Assembly (NCBI RefSeq): GCF_030160235.1 | Contig: NZ_BSNY01000012.1 | Coordinates: 496,001-560,000 of the forward strand | From: Mesorhizobium huakuii | Lineage (GTDB): Bacteria > Pseudomonadota > Alphaproteobacteria > Rhizobiales > Rhizobiaceae | Reading direction: 5' to 3' | Length of the DNA stretch: 64,000 nt | Shown here: in pieces, positions 55,177-64,000 of the stretch | Layout of the letters: each line of letters begins with the position of its first letter | How positions within the stretch are numbered: position 1 is the first letter of the stretch | Made by a program: the position numbers and the translations under genes | Notes under the pieces: generated by a model | Told to the model about the DNA's origin: nothing | The model's input: the letters and a program-made list of their open reading frames with translations, nothing else | The model's database searches: none

Positions 55177-55428
55177 ATGGCTGGTGAAACCAACGAAGAC
55201 GTCAAGGCGATGAGCTTCGAACAGGCACTCGACGCGCTGGAGAAGATCGTCGATGATCTGGAGCGTGGCGACGTGCCGCTCGACCAGTCGATCAAGATCT
55301 ACGAGCGCGGCGAGGCGCTGAAGGCGCATTGCGACCGGCTGCTGAAAGCCGCCGAGGACAAGGTCGAGAAGATCAGGCTGTCGCGCGACGGCAAGCCGGT
55401 CGGAACCGAGCCGCTCGACGCGGACTGA
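55177..55428 (+). CDS. xseB: Exodeoxyribonuclease VII small subunit
   Basis: The protein of about 83 residues has [34 protein letters not shown], the characteristic coiled-coil of XseB. It partners the large subunit XseA in single-strand DNA degradation. The ATG at 55177 has AAGGA six bases upstream; the ATG at 55174 is also possible. It follows the deacetylase-like gene directly. Confidence 0.94.
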   Translation: MAGETNEDVKAMSFEQALDALEKIVDDLERGDVPLDQSIKIYERGEALKAHCDRLLKAAEDKVEKIRLSRDGKPVGTEPLDAD

Positions 55429-55440
55429 GGCATGGAGCAG

Positions 55441-55474
55441 CCCTACCGGTTTTTGGACACGATCATGGTTGAGG
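55441..55474. repeat. Degenerate half of the family B palindrome
   Basis: ACCGGTTTTTGG followed by GATCATG resembles the right arm of the 23277-23324 element; the left arm is absent. It lies between xseB and the DUF2277 gene. Confidence 0.45.
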
Positions 55475-55527
55475 ATTAAGCTCGTCCCGATTGAAACGGC
55501 TCCAGGACAAGAGGAGATACGGAAGCG

Positions 55528-55794
55528 ATGTGCAGAAACATCAAGACCCTGTTCAATTTTGATCCGCCGGCAACCAATGATGAAGTGCGCGACGCAGCCC
55601 TTCAGTTCGTTCGCAAGCTGAGCGGAACGACGCGGCCCTCGAAACAGAACCAGCATGCGTTCGATCACGCCGTCGAAGCCATCGCGGCATCGGCGCGCGA
55701 ACTTCTCGATTCGCTCGAGACCAACCAGCATCCACGCAATCGCGAAGAGGTGGCGGCCAAATTGCGGGCGAAGGCGGCGATCCGCTTTGCCTGA
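55528..55794 (+). CDS. DUF2277 family protein
   Basis: The 88-residue protein begins MCRNIKTLFNFDPPAT and has a helical body, a well-known signature of DUF2277. The family is widespread in proteobacteria and actinobacteria with unknown function. The Cys at residue 2 is conserved and may bind metal or be modified. It is a small single gene between xseB and the pirin gene. Confidence 0.85.
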   Translation: MCRNIKTLFNFDPPATNDEVRDAALQFVRKLSGTTRPSKQNQHAFDHAVEAIAASARELLDSLETNQHPRNREEVAAKLRAKAAIRFA

Positions 55795-55833
55795 CGCGGC
55801 TAAAGCGGTCCTCGACCGCTGCAAGGAGAGTTC

Positions 55834-56754
55834 ATGAGCTTCTTCCCCGGGAAAGACCCTGAAGCCGGCGACGCCTTTGCCAGCGACCAGATTGAGTTGA
55901 TGGTCATCCCGAACGCCAAGGACATTGGCGGCTTCGAGGTGCGCCGCGCTCTGCCGACCGCCAGGCGGCGGCTGGTCGGCCCGTTCATCTTCTTCGACCG
56001 CATGGGTCCGGCGATCCTGCGCGGCGGCCAGGCGATGGATGTCCGTCCGCATCCGCATATCGGCCTGTCGACGGTTACCTATCTGTTCGATGGCAAGATC
56101 CGTCATCGCGATTCGCTCGGCACCGAAATGGTGATCCAGCCCGGCGACGTGAATTTGATGACCGCTGGGCGCGGCATCGTACATTCCGAGCGCACGCCGG
56201 AGGAGCTGCGCGGCTCGCCGATGTCGATCTCCGGCCTGCAGACATGGCTGGCCTTGCCCGACGGCAAGGAGGAAGTGGCGCCGGTGTTCGAGAACACCGC
56301 TGCCTTGCGGCTGCCCGAGATCGACACCGAAGGCGTCCGCGGGCGGATCGTCATCGGCGATTTCCAGGGACTGCGCTCCCCGGTAAGGGCCGATACCGAG
56401 ACGCTTTACGCCGACCTCAGGCTGGCGCCGGGCGCCAGCGTGAAAATCCCGGCGGATGCCGAAGAGCGCGCCATCTACACGCTGGAAGGCGAGGTCGCGA
56501 TTTCGGGCGACGTCTTTCCGGCCGAACGGCTGCTGGTATTCCGGCCCGGTGACGAGATCATCATATCGTCGCAAACCGGTGCGCATTTCATGCTGTTCGG
56601 TGGCGCCTCGCTCGGTTCGCAGCGTTACATCTGGTGGAATTTCGTCTCCTCGTCGAAGGAGCGCATCGAACAGGCCAAGCAGGAATGGAAGACGGGCCGC
56701 TTCGATATCGTTCCTGGAGATGAGAAAGAGTTCATCCCGCTGCCGGAAAACTGA
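55834..56754 (+). CDS. Pirin family protein
   Basis: The 306-residue bicupin protein has the pirin metal-site cluster RPHPHIGLSTVTYLF and HSERTPEE in the N-terminal domain. The C-terminal cupin contains FQGLRSP. It probably binds Fe(II) and may be a quercetin dioxygenase-like enzyme or a regulator. It lies between DUF2277 and dxs on the same strand. Confidence 0.9.
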   Translation: MSFFPGKDPEAGDAFASDQIELMVIPNAKDIGGFEVRRALPTARRRLVGPFIFFDRMGPAILRGGQAMDVRPHPHIGLSTVTYLFDGKIRHRDSLGTEMVIQPGDVNLMTAGRGIVHSERTPEELRGSPMSISGLQTWLALPDGKEEVAPVFENTAALRLPEIDTEGVRGRIVIGDFQGLRSPVRADTETLYADLRLAPGASVKIPADAEERAIYTLEGEVAISGDVFPAERLLVFRPGDEIIISSQTGAHFMLFGGASLGSQRYIWWNFVSSSKERIEQAKQEWKTGRFDIVPGDEKEFIPLPEN

Positions 56755-56855
56755 GGAAGTCGGCGAGGGGACCTGATTGATCCGCGTCACCGACACGCAT
56801 TTACTTTCGCCGGCCGGCGGCCTATCCCGCCGTTGAACAGAAAGCCTGAGCTCCC

Positions 56856-58769
56856 GTGAACGCAACGCCGCATACGCCGCTACTCGACAAGGTCCGCATT
56901 CCGGCGGATCTGCGCGCGCTTGACGAGAGCGAGCTGCCGCAACTGGCGTCCGAGCTTCGCCTCGAACTGGTCGACGCAGTGTCGCGCACCGGCGGCCATC
57001 TTGGCGCCGGCCTCGGCGTGGTCGAACTGACGGTGGCGCTGCATTACGTCTTCAACACGCCTGATGATCGCCTGATCTGGGATGTCGGCCACCAGGCCTA
57101 TCCACACAAGATTCTGACCGGCCGACGCGACCGCATCCGCACATTGCGCCAGGAAGGCGGCCTGTCCGGCTTCACCCGCCGTGCTGAAAGCGAATACGAT
57201 CCCTTCGGCGCCGCGCACTCCTCGACGTCGATCTCGGCAGGCCTCGGCATGGCCGCCGCCCGCGACCTCTCCGGTGGCCGCAACAATGTCATTGCCGTTA
57301 TCGGCGACGGCGCCATGTCGGCCGGCATGGCCTATGAGGCGATGAACAATGCCGGCGCGCTCGATGCCCGGCTCATCGTCATCCTCAACGACAACGATAT
57401 GTCGATCGCGCCGCCGACCGGCGCCATGAGCGCCTATCTGGCGCGCCTCGCCTCGGGCAAGGCCTATGCCGGCCTGCGCGACTTCGGCAAGAAGCTGACA
57501 TCCTATCTCGGCAAGCGTGCCGATCGTGCGATCACAAGGGCGGTCGAGCATGCACGCGGCTATGTCACCGGCGGCACTTTGTTCGAAGAGCTCGGTTTCT
57601 ACCACATCGGCCCGATCGACGGCCACAATCTCGAACATCTGATCCCGGTGCTCAAAAACGTCCGCGACAATGGCGAAGGCCCGGTGCTGATCCATGTCGT
57701 CACCCAGAAGGGCAAGGGCTACGCGCCGGCGGAAGCCGCCGCCGACAAATACCACGGCGTCAACAAGTTCGACGTCATCACCGGCGCGCAGGCCAAGGCG
57801 CCGGCCAACGCACCGGCCTACACCAAGGTGTTCGCCGAAAGCCTGATTCAGGAAGCCCGCGAGGACGACCGCATCGTCGCCGTCACCGCCGCCATGCCGA
57901 GCGGCACGGGGCTGGACCTGTTCGGCGAAGTGTTCCCGTCACGGACTTTCGATGTCGGCATCGCCGAACAGCATGCTGTGACCTTCGCAGCCGGTCTTGC
58001 GACCGAAGGCTACAAGCCGTTCGCGGCGATCTATTCGACCTTCCTGCAGCGCGCCTACGACCAGGTCGTCCATGACGTCGCGATCCAGAAACTGCCGGTG
58101 CGTTTCCCGATCGACCGTGCCGGTTTCGTCGGCGCCGATGGCGCCACCCATTGCGGCGCGTTCGACACAACTTTCCTGGCAAGCCTGCCGGGCTTTGTCG
58201 TGATGGCGGCCGCCGACGAGGCGGAGCTGCGCCACATGGTGCGCACCGCGGCAAGCTATGATGACGGCCCGATCGCCTTCCGCTATCCGCGCGGCAATGG
58301 CGTTGGCGTCGACATGCCGGAGCGCGGCTCGGTTCTCGAACTCGGCAAGGGCCGCATCGTGCGCGAAGGCACAAAGGTGGCGCTGTTGTCCTTCGGCACG
58401 CGCCTGCAGGATTGCCTGATCGCCGCCGAGGAACTGGGTGCTGCCGGGCTTTCCACCACGGTTGCCGATGCCCGCTTCGCCAAGCCGCTCGACGAGGATA
58501 TGATCCGCCGGCTCGCCCGGTCGCACGAGGTTCTGGTTACGGTGGAGGAGGGCGCCATCGGCGGCTTCGCCAGCCATGTGCTGCAGTTCCTTGCCCATGA
58601 AGGACTGCTGGAAAGCGGCCTGAAGGTACGCCCGCTGGTGCTGCCCGACATATTCGCCGACCACGCCAAGCCAGAAAAGATGTATGCCGATGCCGGTCTC
58701 GATGCCGCAGGCATCGTGCGCACGGTTTTTACCGCGCTCGGTCAGACGGCCCGCGCCCAGCGCGCCTGA
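56856..58769 (+). CDS. dxs: 1-deoxy-D-xylulose-5-phosphate synthase
   Basis: The 637-residue thiamine diphosphate enzyme has [33 protein letters not shown] and the [18 protein letters not shown] cofactor motif. The pyrimidine domain has [13 protein letters not shown]. It begins the MEP isoprenoid pathway. It uses GTG at 56856. It forms a natural set with ispE (14 kb) in this window. Confidence 0.97.
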   Translation: MNATPHTPLLDKVRIPADLRALDESELPQLASELRLELVDAVSRTGGHLGAGLGVVELTVALHYVFNTPDDRLIWDVGHQAYPHKILTGRRDRIRTLRQEGGLSGFTRRAESEYDPFGAAHSSTSISAGLGMAAARDLSGGRNNVIAVIGDGAMSAGMAYEAMNNAGALDARLIVILNDNDMSIAPPTGAMSAYLARLASGKAYAGLRDFGKKLTSYLGKRADRAITRAVEHARGYVTGGTLFEELGFYHIGPIDGHNLEHLIPVLKNVRDNGEGPVLIHVVTQKGKGYAPAEAAADKYHGVNKFDVITGAQAKAPANAPAYTKVFAESLIQEAREDDRIVAVTAAMPSGTGLDLFGEVFPSRTFDVGIAEQHAVTFAAGLATEGYKPFAAIYSTFLQRAYDQVVHDVAIQKLPVRFPIDRAGFVGADGATHCGAFDTTFLASLPGFVVMAAADEAELRHMVRTAASYDDGPIAFRYPRGNGVGVDMPERGSVLELGKGRIVREGTKVALLSFGTRLQDCLIAAEELGAAGLSTTVADARFAKPLDEDMIRRLARSHEVLVTVEEGAIGGFASHVLQFLAHEGLLESGLKVRPLVLPDIFADHAKPEKMYADAGLDAAGIVRTVFTALGQTARAQRA

Positions 58770-58794
58770 TTCAAAACCTCAAGCGCTTGAATCA
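58767..58794 (+). terminator. Hairpin overlapping the dxs stop
   Basis: TGATTCAA and TTGAATCA form an 8-bp stem with a 12-base loop. The stem begins in the dxs stop codon itself. A short GTTTGCCGG follows; no long T-run. Confidence 0.5.
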
Positions 58795-58917
58795 GTTTGC
58801 CGGCTTGATTTCGTAACACATTGTTAACACTGCCGTTTGGCGTTTTGCTTACCGTATCCCTTGGCCGTTTTTCAACGGCGCCCTGCTAGATCGGTGTCAG
58901 GCAGGGAGACAACGACA

Positions 58918-59211
58918 ATGAAGACGCTTATGTGCGGCGTGGCATTTCTGACCATGATCGCTGCACCCGCCGCCGCCGAGACGCGCTATGACCGCAATCT
59001 CGAAAAGGCGGCGCTGGGCATCGTTGCCAGCAAGATGGGTGATATCCGCGGCGGCTTTTCCTACAAGCAGGTGCCCCAGCTCGTGATCCTGCCAGATACT
59101 GTTCCGCCGCCCGCCACTGCCACCGAGCATCCTGCCGTGCAAGCGTCAGGAGATCGCGACGACGGCTTGTCTCCGGCCATCGAGCGCCAGGTGTCGCGGA
59201 CCATCTTCTAG
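58918..59211 (+). CDS. Small exported protein of unknown function
   Basis: The 97-residue protein starts at ATG 58918 with GGGAG upstream. It has a signal peptide (about residues 1-20, ending AAPAAA). The mature part contains RYDRNLEKAALGIVASKMGDIRGGF and a Pro-rich segment. No family is known. Its end overlaps the convergent GFA gene by four bases. Confidence 0.72.
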   Translation: MKTLMCGVAFLTMIAAPAAAETRYDRNLEKAALGIVASKMGDIRGGFSYKQVPQLVILPDTVPPPATATEHPAVQASGDRDDGLSPAIERQVSRTIF

Positions 59212-59609
59212 AACCACATATCGCGCACGCAACGCCCGTCGCGGGGCAGGTCGTCATATGTGTCGAGGCCGTCGAAATGGTCGATCGGCAGATCGGCGAC
59301 CGCCTCGGGCGGCGCCAGCCTTACATTGACGGCGATGCGTGTTCGACCAGATGCCTCGGCGCGCAAACCACGCCAGGCGAGCACGCAGGCGCAGGTCGGG
59401 CAGAACAGGATTTCGAGCGACGGCGTGTCCTTTCCGACGCGGGTATAGCTGGCCATCGGCCCCGAGACACGAATGCGCTCGTCGACATAGTCATAGGCCC
59501 AGAGCACGCCATAACGACGGCAGAGCGTGCAGTTGCAGGCTGTCACCGGCCCGGGATCGCCCTCCAGGGTCCAGTGGGTTGCGCCACAATGGCAGGTTCC
59601 CGTCAGCAT
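59208..59609 (-). CDS. GFA (CENP-V) family glutathione-dependent protein
   Basis: The 133-residue zinc protein has the CHCGAT start and ACNCTLCRR, with a distal FCPTCACVLAW motif. These Cys clusters define the GFA fold, related to S-(hydroxymethyl)glutathione synthase. The catalytic role of stand-alone GFA proteins is mostly unproven. The ATG at 59609 has GGAGGGA just upstream. It converges with the secreted-protein gene. Confidence 0.92.
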   Translation of the reverse strand: MLTGTCHCGATHWTLEGDPGPVTACNCTLCRRYGVLWAYDYVDERIRVSGPMASYTRVGKDTPSLEILFCPTCACVLAWRGLRAEASGRTRIAVNVRLAPPEAVADLPIDHFDGLDTYDDLPRDGRCVRDMWF

Positions 59610-59781
59610 TCGTTCCCTCCGAGTTCCGACAGCAGACGGCTGTCCTCCCTCTTATTGTGCCGGACCCAAAGCGATTCCTGCAAGCCACGGAGCGGCTTGA
59701 TGCATTCGCGTGCGTGCGGCGATGTTCTTCGTCCCGTTCCAATGTCCTTGCCTTCGCTGCCGGCTTTCGCCATGAAGGCCG

Positions 59782-60546
59782 ATGAACTCGCCTCTGCCAG
59801 CCAGCACCCGCCAGCGGCTCGACGACCTGCTCGTCCAGCGCGGCCTGTTTGCCAGCCGTTCGCGTGCCCGCGACGCGGTCGAGCGCGGCACGGTGACGGT
59901 TGACGGCACCATCGCCCGCAAGCCGGGTCAGAACGTTTCGCCGCAATGCCTTGTTGCCATCGATGATCCGGCGCAGGGCTATGTCTCGCGCGCGGCGCTG
60001 AAGCTCATCGGCGGGCTCGACCACTTCAGCCTCGATCCAACCGGTCGCGAGGCCCTCGACATCGGCGCTTCGACCGGCGGGTTCACCCAGGTGCTGCTCG
60101 AACGCGGCGCATCCCACGTCACCGCAATCGATGTCGGCCATGGCCAGATGCATCCCGATGTCGGCAAGGATCCGCGCGTGACGGTCGTCGAAGGGCTGAA
60201 TGCCCGCGACCTCACCACCGCCGATCTTGCCGGCCGCATTCCGGATTTCATTGTCTCCGACGTCAGCTTCATCTCGCTGAGACTGGCGCTGCCCCCGGCG
60301 CTCGCCATCGCAAAGCCTGGTGCTGCCGCGGTCTTTCTGGTCAAGCCGCAATTCGAGGCGGGTCGCGAGGCGATCGGCAAGGGTGGCCTGTTGAAGGACC
60401 CCTTCGATGCCGCCCGTGTCGCCGGCCTGCTGCAGGATTGGCTGGATGCCGTTCCGGGCTGGCGTTCGCTCGGCCTGCACCTGTCGCCGATCGAAGGTGG
60501 CGACGGCAATCGCGAATTCCTGCTCGGTGGGATCAAGGATCGATGA
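59782..60546 (+). CDS. tlyA: TlyA family rRNA methyltransferase
   Basis: The 254-residue protein has an N-terminal S4 RNA-binding domain (about residues 12-70) and an FtsJ-type SAM methyltransferase domain with ALDIGASTGGFTQVLLERG and DFIVSDVSFISLR. It methylates rRNA 2'-O positions in the TlyA group. Its ATG is at 59782 and its stop overlaps the start of the next methyltransferase by four bases (ATGA), so the two are cotranslated. It follows dxs in a common rhizobial order, from memory. Confidence 0.93.
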   Translation: MNSPLPASTRQRLDDLLVQRGLFASRSRARDAVERGTVTVDGTIARKPGQNVSPQCLVAIDDPAQGYVSRAALKLIGGLDHFSLDPTGREALDIGASTGGFTQVLLERGASHVTAIDVGHGQMHPDVGKDPRVTVVEGLNARDLTTADLAGRIPDFIVSDVSFISLRLALPPALAIAKPGAAAVFLVKPQFEAGREAIGKGGLLKDPFDAARVAGLLQDWLDAVPGWRSLGLHLSPIEGGDGNREFLLGGIKDR

Positions 60547-61781
60547 GCGCGCGCTTCACCATCAAAAAGCTTGGCGCCCAGGGCGACGGCATTGCCGAGA
60601 CCGAAAGCGGCGACCTGTTCATCCCTTTCACGCTGCCAGGCGAGACCGTCACCGCGGCGCGCGAGAGGGATCGTGCCGCGTTGATGGCGGTGCTGGAGGC
60701 CTCGCCGCTGCGCATCGAACCCGCCTGCCGCCATTTCACCGAATGCGGCGGCTGCGCCCTCCAGCATTTCGAGGCCGAAGCCTATCGCCAGTGGAAACGC
60801 GACAAGGTGGTGCATGCCCTGAAGGGCATCGATTGCAACATCGACGAACTGGTCGCCGGTGCGCCGCACACGCGCCGCCGTGTCGTGCTTGCCGCCCGTC
60901 GCACCGATACGGGCATGCTGCTCGGCTTCAACCGTCATCTGTCGCCGGAAATCATTTCCATATCGGAATGCCCGATCTCGCTGCCCGAGATCGTTGCCGC
61001 GCTTCACCGGCTGAGGGCGCTGGCAGACTTGATATGCGCCACCAGCAAATCATTCCGGATGGCGGTCACCGTGACGGGTTCCGGCCTCGATGTCGCGGTG
61101 CATGAGTCCGGCAAGCTTGGCGAACACCAGCGCCGCATCGCTTCCAATTTTGTCCTGGCGCAAGGCTTTGCCAGGCTGTCCATCGATGACGAGATCGTCA
61201 TCGAACCGAGGAAGCCCGTGGTGATGTTCGGCAGCGTGGCGGTCGCCGTGCCGCCCGGCGCGTTCCTGCAGGCGACCGAGGCAGCCGAGCAGGCCATGGC
61301 CGAGATCGTCGGTACACATCTGAGACGCGCCAAGAAGGTCGCCGATCTTTTCGCCGGTTGCGGCAGCTTTGCCTTGCGGTTGGCCGCAAAGTCGGAAGTC
61401 CATGCGGTGGAGGGCGATGCGGCTGCCCTCTCGGCGCTCGATCGGGGCGCGCGATTCGCCACCGGTCTTAAGCGGGTGACGGGCGAACGCCGCGACCTGT
61501 TCCGCCGGCCGCTGACGTTCAAGGAGTTGAACGCCTTCGACGGCCTTGTCTTCGATCCGCCGCGCGCGGGTGCCGAGGACCAGTCGAAGCAGATCGCCCG
61601 CTCGGATGTTCCCTTGGTTGCCGCGGTGTCCTGCAATCCGGTGACGCTGGCTCGCGACCTGCGCATCCTCATCGACGGCGGCTATCAACTGAAGAGCGTG
61701 ACGCCGATCGACCAGTTCCTGTGGTCGCCCCATGTCGAGGCTGTCGCCCTGCTGGAAAAGCCTAGGAGAAGGCGCGGCTGA
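60543..61781 (+). CDS. RlmD/TrmA-type RNA uridine methyltransferase
   Basis: The 412-residue protein has an N-terminal TRAM-like segment, an iron-sulfur cluster motif in CRHFTECGGCALQHF (C-x5-C-x2-C plus a downstream Cys) and a SAM domain with KKVADLFAGCGSFALRLA. The catalytic Cys lies in VSCNPVTLARDL. It would make m5U in rRNA or tRNA. It overlaps tlyA by ATGA. Confidence 0.92.
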   Translation: MSARFTIKKLGAQGDGIAETESGDLFIPFTLPGETVTAARERDRAALMAVLEASPLRIEPACRHFTECGGCALQHFEAEAYRQWKRDKVVHALKGIDCNIDELVAGAPHTRRRVVLAARRTDTGMLLGFNRHLSPEIISISECPISLPEIVAALHRLRALADLICATSKSFRMAVTVTGSGLDVAVHESGKLGEHQRRIASNFVLAQGFARLSIDDEIVIEPRKPVVMFGSVAVAVPPGAFLQATEAAEQAMAEIVGTHLRRAKKVADLFAGCGSFALRLAAKSEVHAVEGDAAALSALDRGARFATGLKRVTGERRDLFRRPLTFKELNAFDGLVFDPPRAGAEDQSKQIARSDVPLVAAVSCNPVTLARDLRILIDGGYQLKSVTPIDQFLWSPHVEAVALLEKPRRRRG

Positions 61782-61917
61782 GACCGGCCTTGATCACGTT
61801 TCGTTGAGACCAGGCACTTCAGCCTCTCCCGGCCCAAAGCGGCCGGATTGATGCCGCAAAGCCGCCTTCTTGTGCCAGCCTAGTCCGGCTGGGCGGATCG
61901 GCACTCTCACCTGACGG

Positions 61918-64000
61918 ATGATCGTAATGCGGACGGTCTCGAAACTCCTCGCTTTCTTTCTTGCCCTCTCCATTTTCGCGTTCGGGTCGACAGCCCTGGC
62001 GCTGGCGCAAAGCCAAAAGCGCCTCGCCTTCGTCATCGGCAATGCTGCCTATCCCTCGGGCGCGCTGGCGACGCCGGCCAACGACGCCGGCCTGATTGCC
62101 CAGACATTGCAGGCGGCGGGGTTCGACGTGGTTGGCGCGCGCGATGTCGACCAGGAATCGCTGCGAGGCGCCTATCGCGACTTCCTCGCCAAGGTGACGG
62201 CGGCCGGTCCCGATGCGGTGGTGTTCGTCTATCTGGCCGGCCAGGGCCTGCAGTTCGAAGGCGAGAACTATTTCGCGCCCGTCGATGCCCAGATCGCGAC
62301 TGCCACAGATGTGCCGATGGCTGCGGTGCGGATCTCCGACCTCACCAAGCCGCTTGCAGCACTGCCGACCAAGGTCAACATCGTCGTGCTCGACGCGGCG
62401 CGGCCAAACGCCTTCGCGAAGTCGAACCAGCCGCTGGCCGGCGGCCTTGCACTGGTCGATCCCGACCCGAACATGCTGATCGCCTTCAACGCCGCGCCGG
62501 GCACGGTCGCGCCGGAAGGCAAGGGCCCGTACGGCGCCTATGCGCAAGCGCTTGCCGAGATGATCAGGGATGGCGGTCTGCAGCCTGGTGATGTCTTCGA
62601 CCGCACGCGCCTGCGCGTCAACGAGGTGACGCAGGGCGCGGAACTGCCCTGGGACGCCTCCAAGATCACCCAGCCTTTCGTCTTCTTCGACCGCGGGCCG
62701 GATGCCCCGCCGTCACAGGTTTCGTCAGCCGAGATCCGCACCATGCGGACCAAGGAAATCCGCGACTTCGACGCGCATGATGCCTATGTCGCGACTCTCG
62801 ATCGCGACACGATGCGCGGCTACGAGGACTTTCTGGTCGCCTACCCCCACGATCCCCTGGCCAGGCGCGTGCGCGCCATCCTGGCGGCGCGGCGCGAGGC
62901 GATCACCTGGCGCCAGACCTGGCTGAGGGACACCCCCGAAGCCTACTGGTCCTATCTCGATCGCTATCCGCATGGGCCGCACGCCTGGGATGCTCGCCGC
63001 AGGCTCGAGCATTTCGATGCCGCGCTTGAACCGCCGCAGGGTTTTGCCGTCTATGCCTACGACGTGCCGCCGCCACCGCCCGATGAGATCGTCTATGTCG
63101 ACCGGCCCGTGCTCTATTTCGACGACCCGGAATTCGATTTCGCGCCACCGCCGCCCGTGGCGGTGATCTTCCTGCCGCCGCGGCCGCGCGACTTCATCGA
63201 ACTGGCTCCGCCGCCGCCGCCGGTCGGCGTCTTCCTTCTGCCGACGCCTGTTTTCGTGCCGGTGCCTGCCTGGGTGAACCCGCCGCGTGATATCTACCCG
63301 CCGCCGAACGACGTCATCTTCAACAACATCCACAACACCACGATCATCAACAATACGACGATCAACGAGAACAATAGCCAAGGCGGTGGCCTCACCACCG
63401 GCCAGAAGCTGACCGCGGGTGCCGTGGGTGTCGGCGCGGCGGCACTGGCCACCAAGGTGGCGCTGCCGGCCTTCCTGCAGAAAAAGGAGGCCGTGCTGTC
63501 CAAGCAGAACCCGGGCGGCATCCCGCTGAAGCCGGGGCAGGGTGGGCAGCAGCCGGGCGGTGTCACGCCGCTGTCGAAGACATTGCCTGCCAACAAGCTC
63601 ACAGGTCATGCCTTGCCCGGCGCCGACGGCAACACGCTGCCCCTCGTCAATGGCAAGCCGGTGCTAAATGGACAGAACCTGCCCAACAACCCGAACCTGC
63701 CGAAGGACAAGTCCAGGAAGCTCCTGAACAAGCGGGGCACGGCAGGTGGAAACGCCGTGACCGGCAACCCGGTGGTGAGTGGGCAAAACGGGGCCAATGG
63801 CCAAGGCAATGGGCAAGGCCAGAACGGTACCGGCAAGACCGGCAAGGATGCCAAGTTCCGCAAGATCCCAGGGGCCAACGCCGGGCCTGCAGCGAATGGA
63901 GTGAAAAACCCATCGGCGCTCAATGGCCAGAATTCAGGCCAGAACCCGCCCAACGGCAAGTTCAAGAAGCTCCACAATCAGGGCGGCGGCCAGACAAACG
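61918..64000 (+). CDS. Caspase-fold protein lacking the catalytic dyad (5' part)
   Basis: The frame starts at ATG 61918 and is open to the end of the window (694 residues seen). A signal peptide (about residues 1-28) precedes a C14-type caspase fold aligned to the intact paralogue at 37.3 kb. In the paralogue the dyad is His112 and Cys164; here the equivalents are Gln109 (LAGQGLQ) and Ala161 (LDAARPN). It is thus a predicted pseudoenzyme. After residue 260 follow a helical region, a Pro-rich stretch with DPEFDF, an Asn-rich patch (NNIHNTTIINNTT), and a Gly/Asn/Gln-rich tail. It may be a secreted surface or scaffold protein. The ATG at 61927 is an alternative start. Confidence 0.85.
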   Translation, partial: MIVMRTVSKLLAFFLALSIFAFGSTALALAQSQKRLAFVIGNAAYPSGALATPANDAGLIAQTLQAAGFDVVGARDVDQESLRGAYRDFLAKVTAAGPDAVVFVYLAGQGLQFEGENYFAPVDAQIATATDVPMAAVRISDLTKPLAALPTKVNIVVLDAARPNAFAKSNQPLAGGLALVDPDPNMLIAFNAAPGTVAPEGKGPYGAYAQALAEMIRDGGLQPGDVFDRTRLRVNEVTQGAELPWDASKITQPFVFFDRGPDAPPSQVSSAEIRTMRTKEIRDFDAHDAYVATLDRDTMRGYEDFLVAYPHDPLARRVRAILAARREAITWRQTWLRDTPEAYWSYLDRYPHGPHAWDARRRLEHFDAALEPPQGFAVYAYDVPPPPPDEIVYVDRPVLYFDDPEFDFAPPPPVAVIFLPPRPRDFIELAPPPPPVGVFLLPTPVFVPVPAWVNPPRDIYPPPNDVIFNNIHNTTIINNTTINENNSQGGGLTTGQKLTAGAVGVGAAALATKVALPAFLQKKEAVLSKQNPGGIPLKPGQGGQQPGGVTPLSKTLPANKLTGHALPGADGNTLPLVNGKPVLNGQNLPNNPNLPKDKSRKLLNKRGTAGGNAVTGNPVVSGQNGANGQGNGQGQNGTGKTGKDAKFRKIPGANAGPAANGVKNPSALNGQNSGQNPPNGKFKKLHNQGGGQTN

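Overview
The window looks like a chromosomal segment of an alphaproteobacterium of the Rhizobiales, most likely Mesorhizobium or a close relative. Supporting signs are the high GC content, the F0 ATP synthase operon split from F1 and carrying both b and b' subunits, BioR-type biotin control, a CoQ-type polyprenyl pathway, BluB, and several families of rhizobial intergenic palindromes. This assignment is inference from gene content; no rRNA, tRNA, insertion sequence, prophage or CRISPR array was found. About 60 genes are supported and most are core housekeeping genes. The more accessory material is at 18.6-20.6 kb (biotin uptake), 33-34.6 kb (LysR and dioxygenase), 36-40.5 kb (lysozyme, caspase-like protein, beta-barrel), 50-51.9 kb (TetR and efflux) and 61.9-64 kb (second caspase-like protein).

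Layout. 1-5.3 kb: 5' part of a polysaccharide deacetylase, a YfgM-like protein with der, then a divergent LysR/MFS pair sharing twin operators. 5.4-9.6 kb: SleB-type wall hydrolase and atpI-atpB-atpE-atpF'-atpF, closed by a strong terminator. 9.8-13.6 kb: rnhB, a radical SAM protein, a short glycosyltransferase-like protein and a PhyH-type oxygenase. 13.6-17.4 kb, all minus: DUF2007 and a methyltransferase, an S49 peptidase, a small membrane protein, ispE and moaB. 17.6-22.6 kb, plus: polyprenyl diphosphate synthase, bioR, bioY with DUF1284, and a TPR protein. 22.6-31 kb: GNAT, glyQ, glyS, a very acidic protein, two small secreted proteins, Sua5 and an FAD-linked oxidase. 31-36 kb: a small soluble protein, ubiA, LysR with a second PhyH, and purD. 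36-40.5 kb: GH25 lysozyme, active caspase-like protein, beta-barrel protein and a Cys-rich protein. 40.7-49.9 kb: acyl-CoA dehydrogenase, enoyl-CoA hydratase, pdxH, a surface lipoprotein-like gene, DnaJ-like protein, fabI, histidine phosphatase, DUF1344, aroC and ribBA. 50-53.8 kb: MFS and TetR with three operators, a membrane protein and bluB. 54.2-61.8 kb: HDAC-like protein, xseB, DUF2277, pirin, dxs, a secreted protein, GFA, tlyA and an RlmD-like methyltransferase. The last gene runs off the right edge and is a caspase-fold protein that has lost its catalytic dyad.

How the genes fit together. Isoprenoid and ubiquinone steps recur (dxs, ispE, polyprenyl diphosphate synthase, ubiA). The biotin block is tied together by two identical BioR boxes. 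Translational coupling is visible at DUF2007/methyltransferase, bioY/DUF1284, ispE/moaB and tlyA/methyltransferase.

The observations most worth following up are the uncharacterised DUF1284 protein inside the BioR regulon, the pair of live and dead caspase-like proteins, the three perfect TetR operators, the twin LysR dyads, the 22-bp tandem dyad repeats near the left edge, and a family of roughly 48-bp hairpins whose stems differ by compensating changes.
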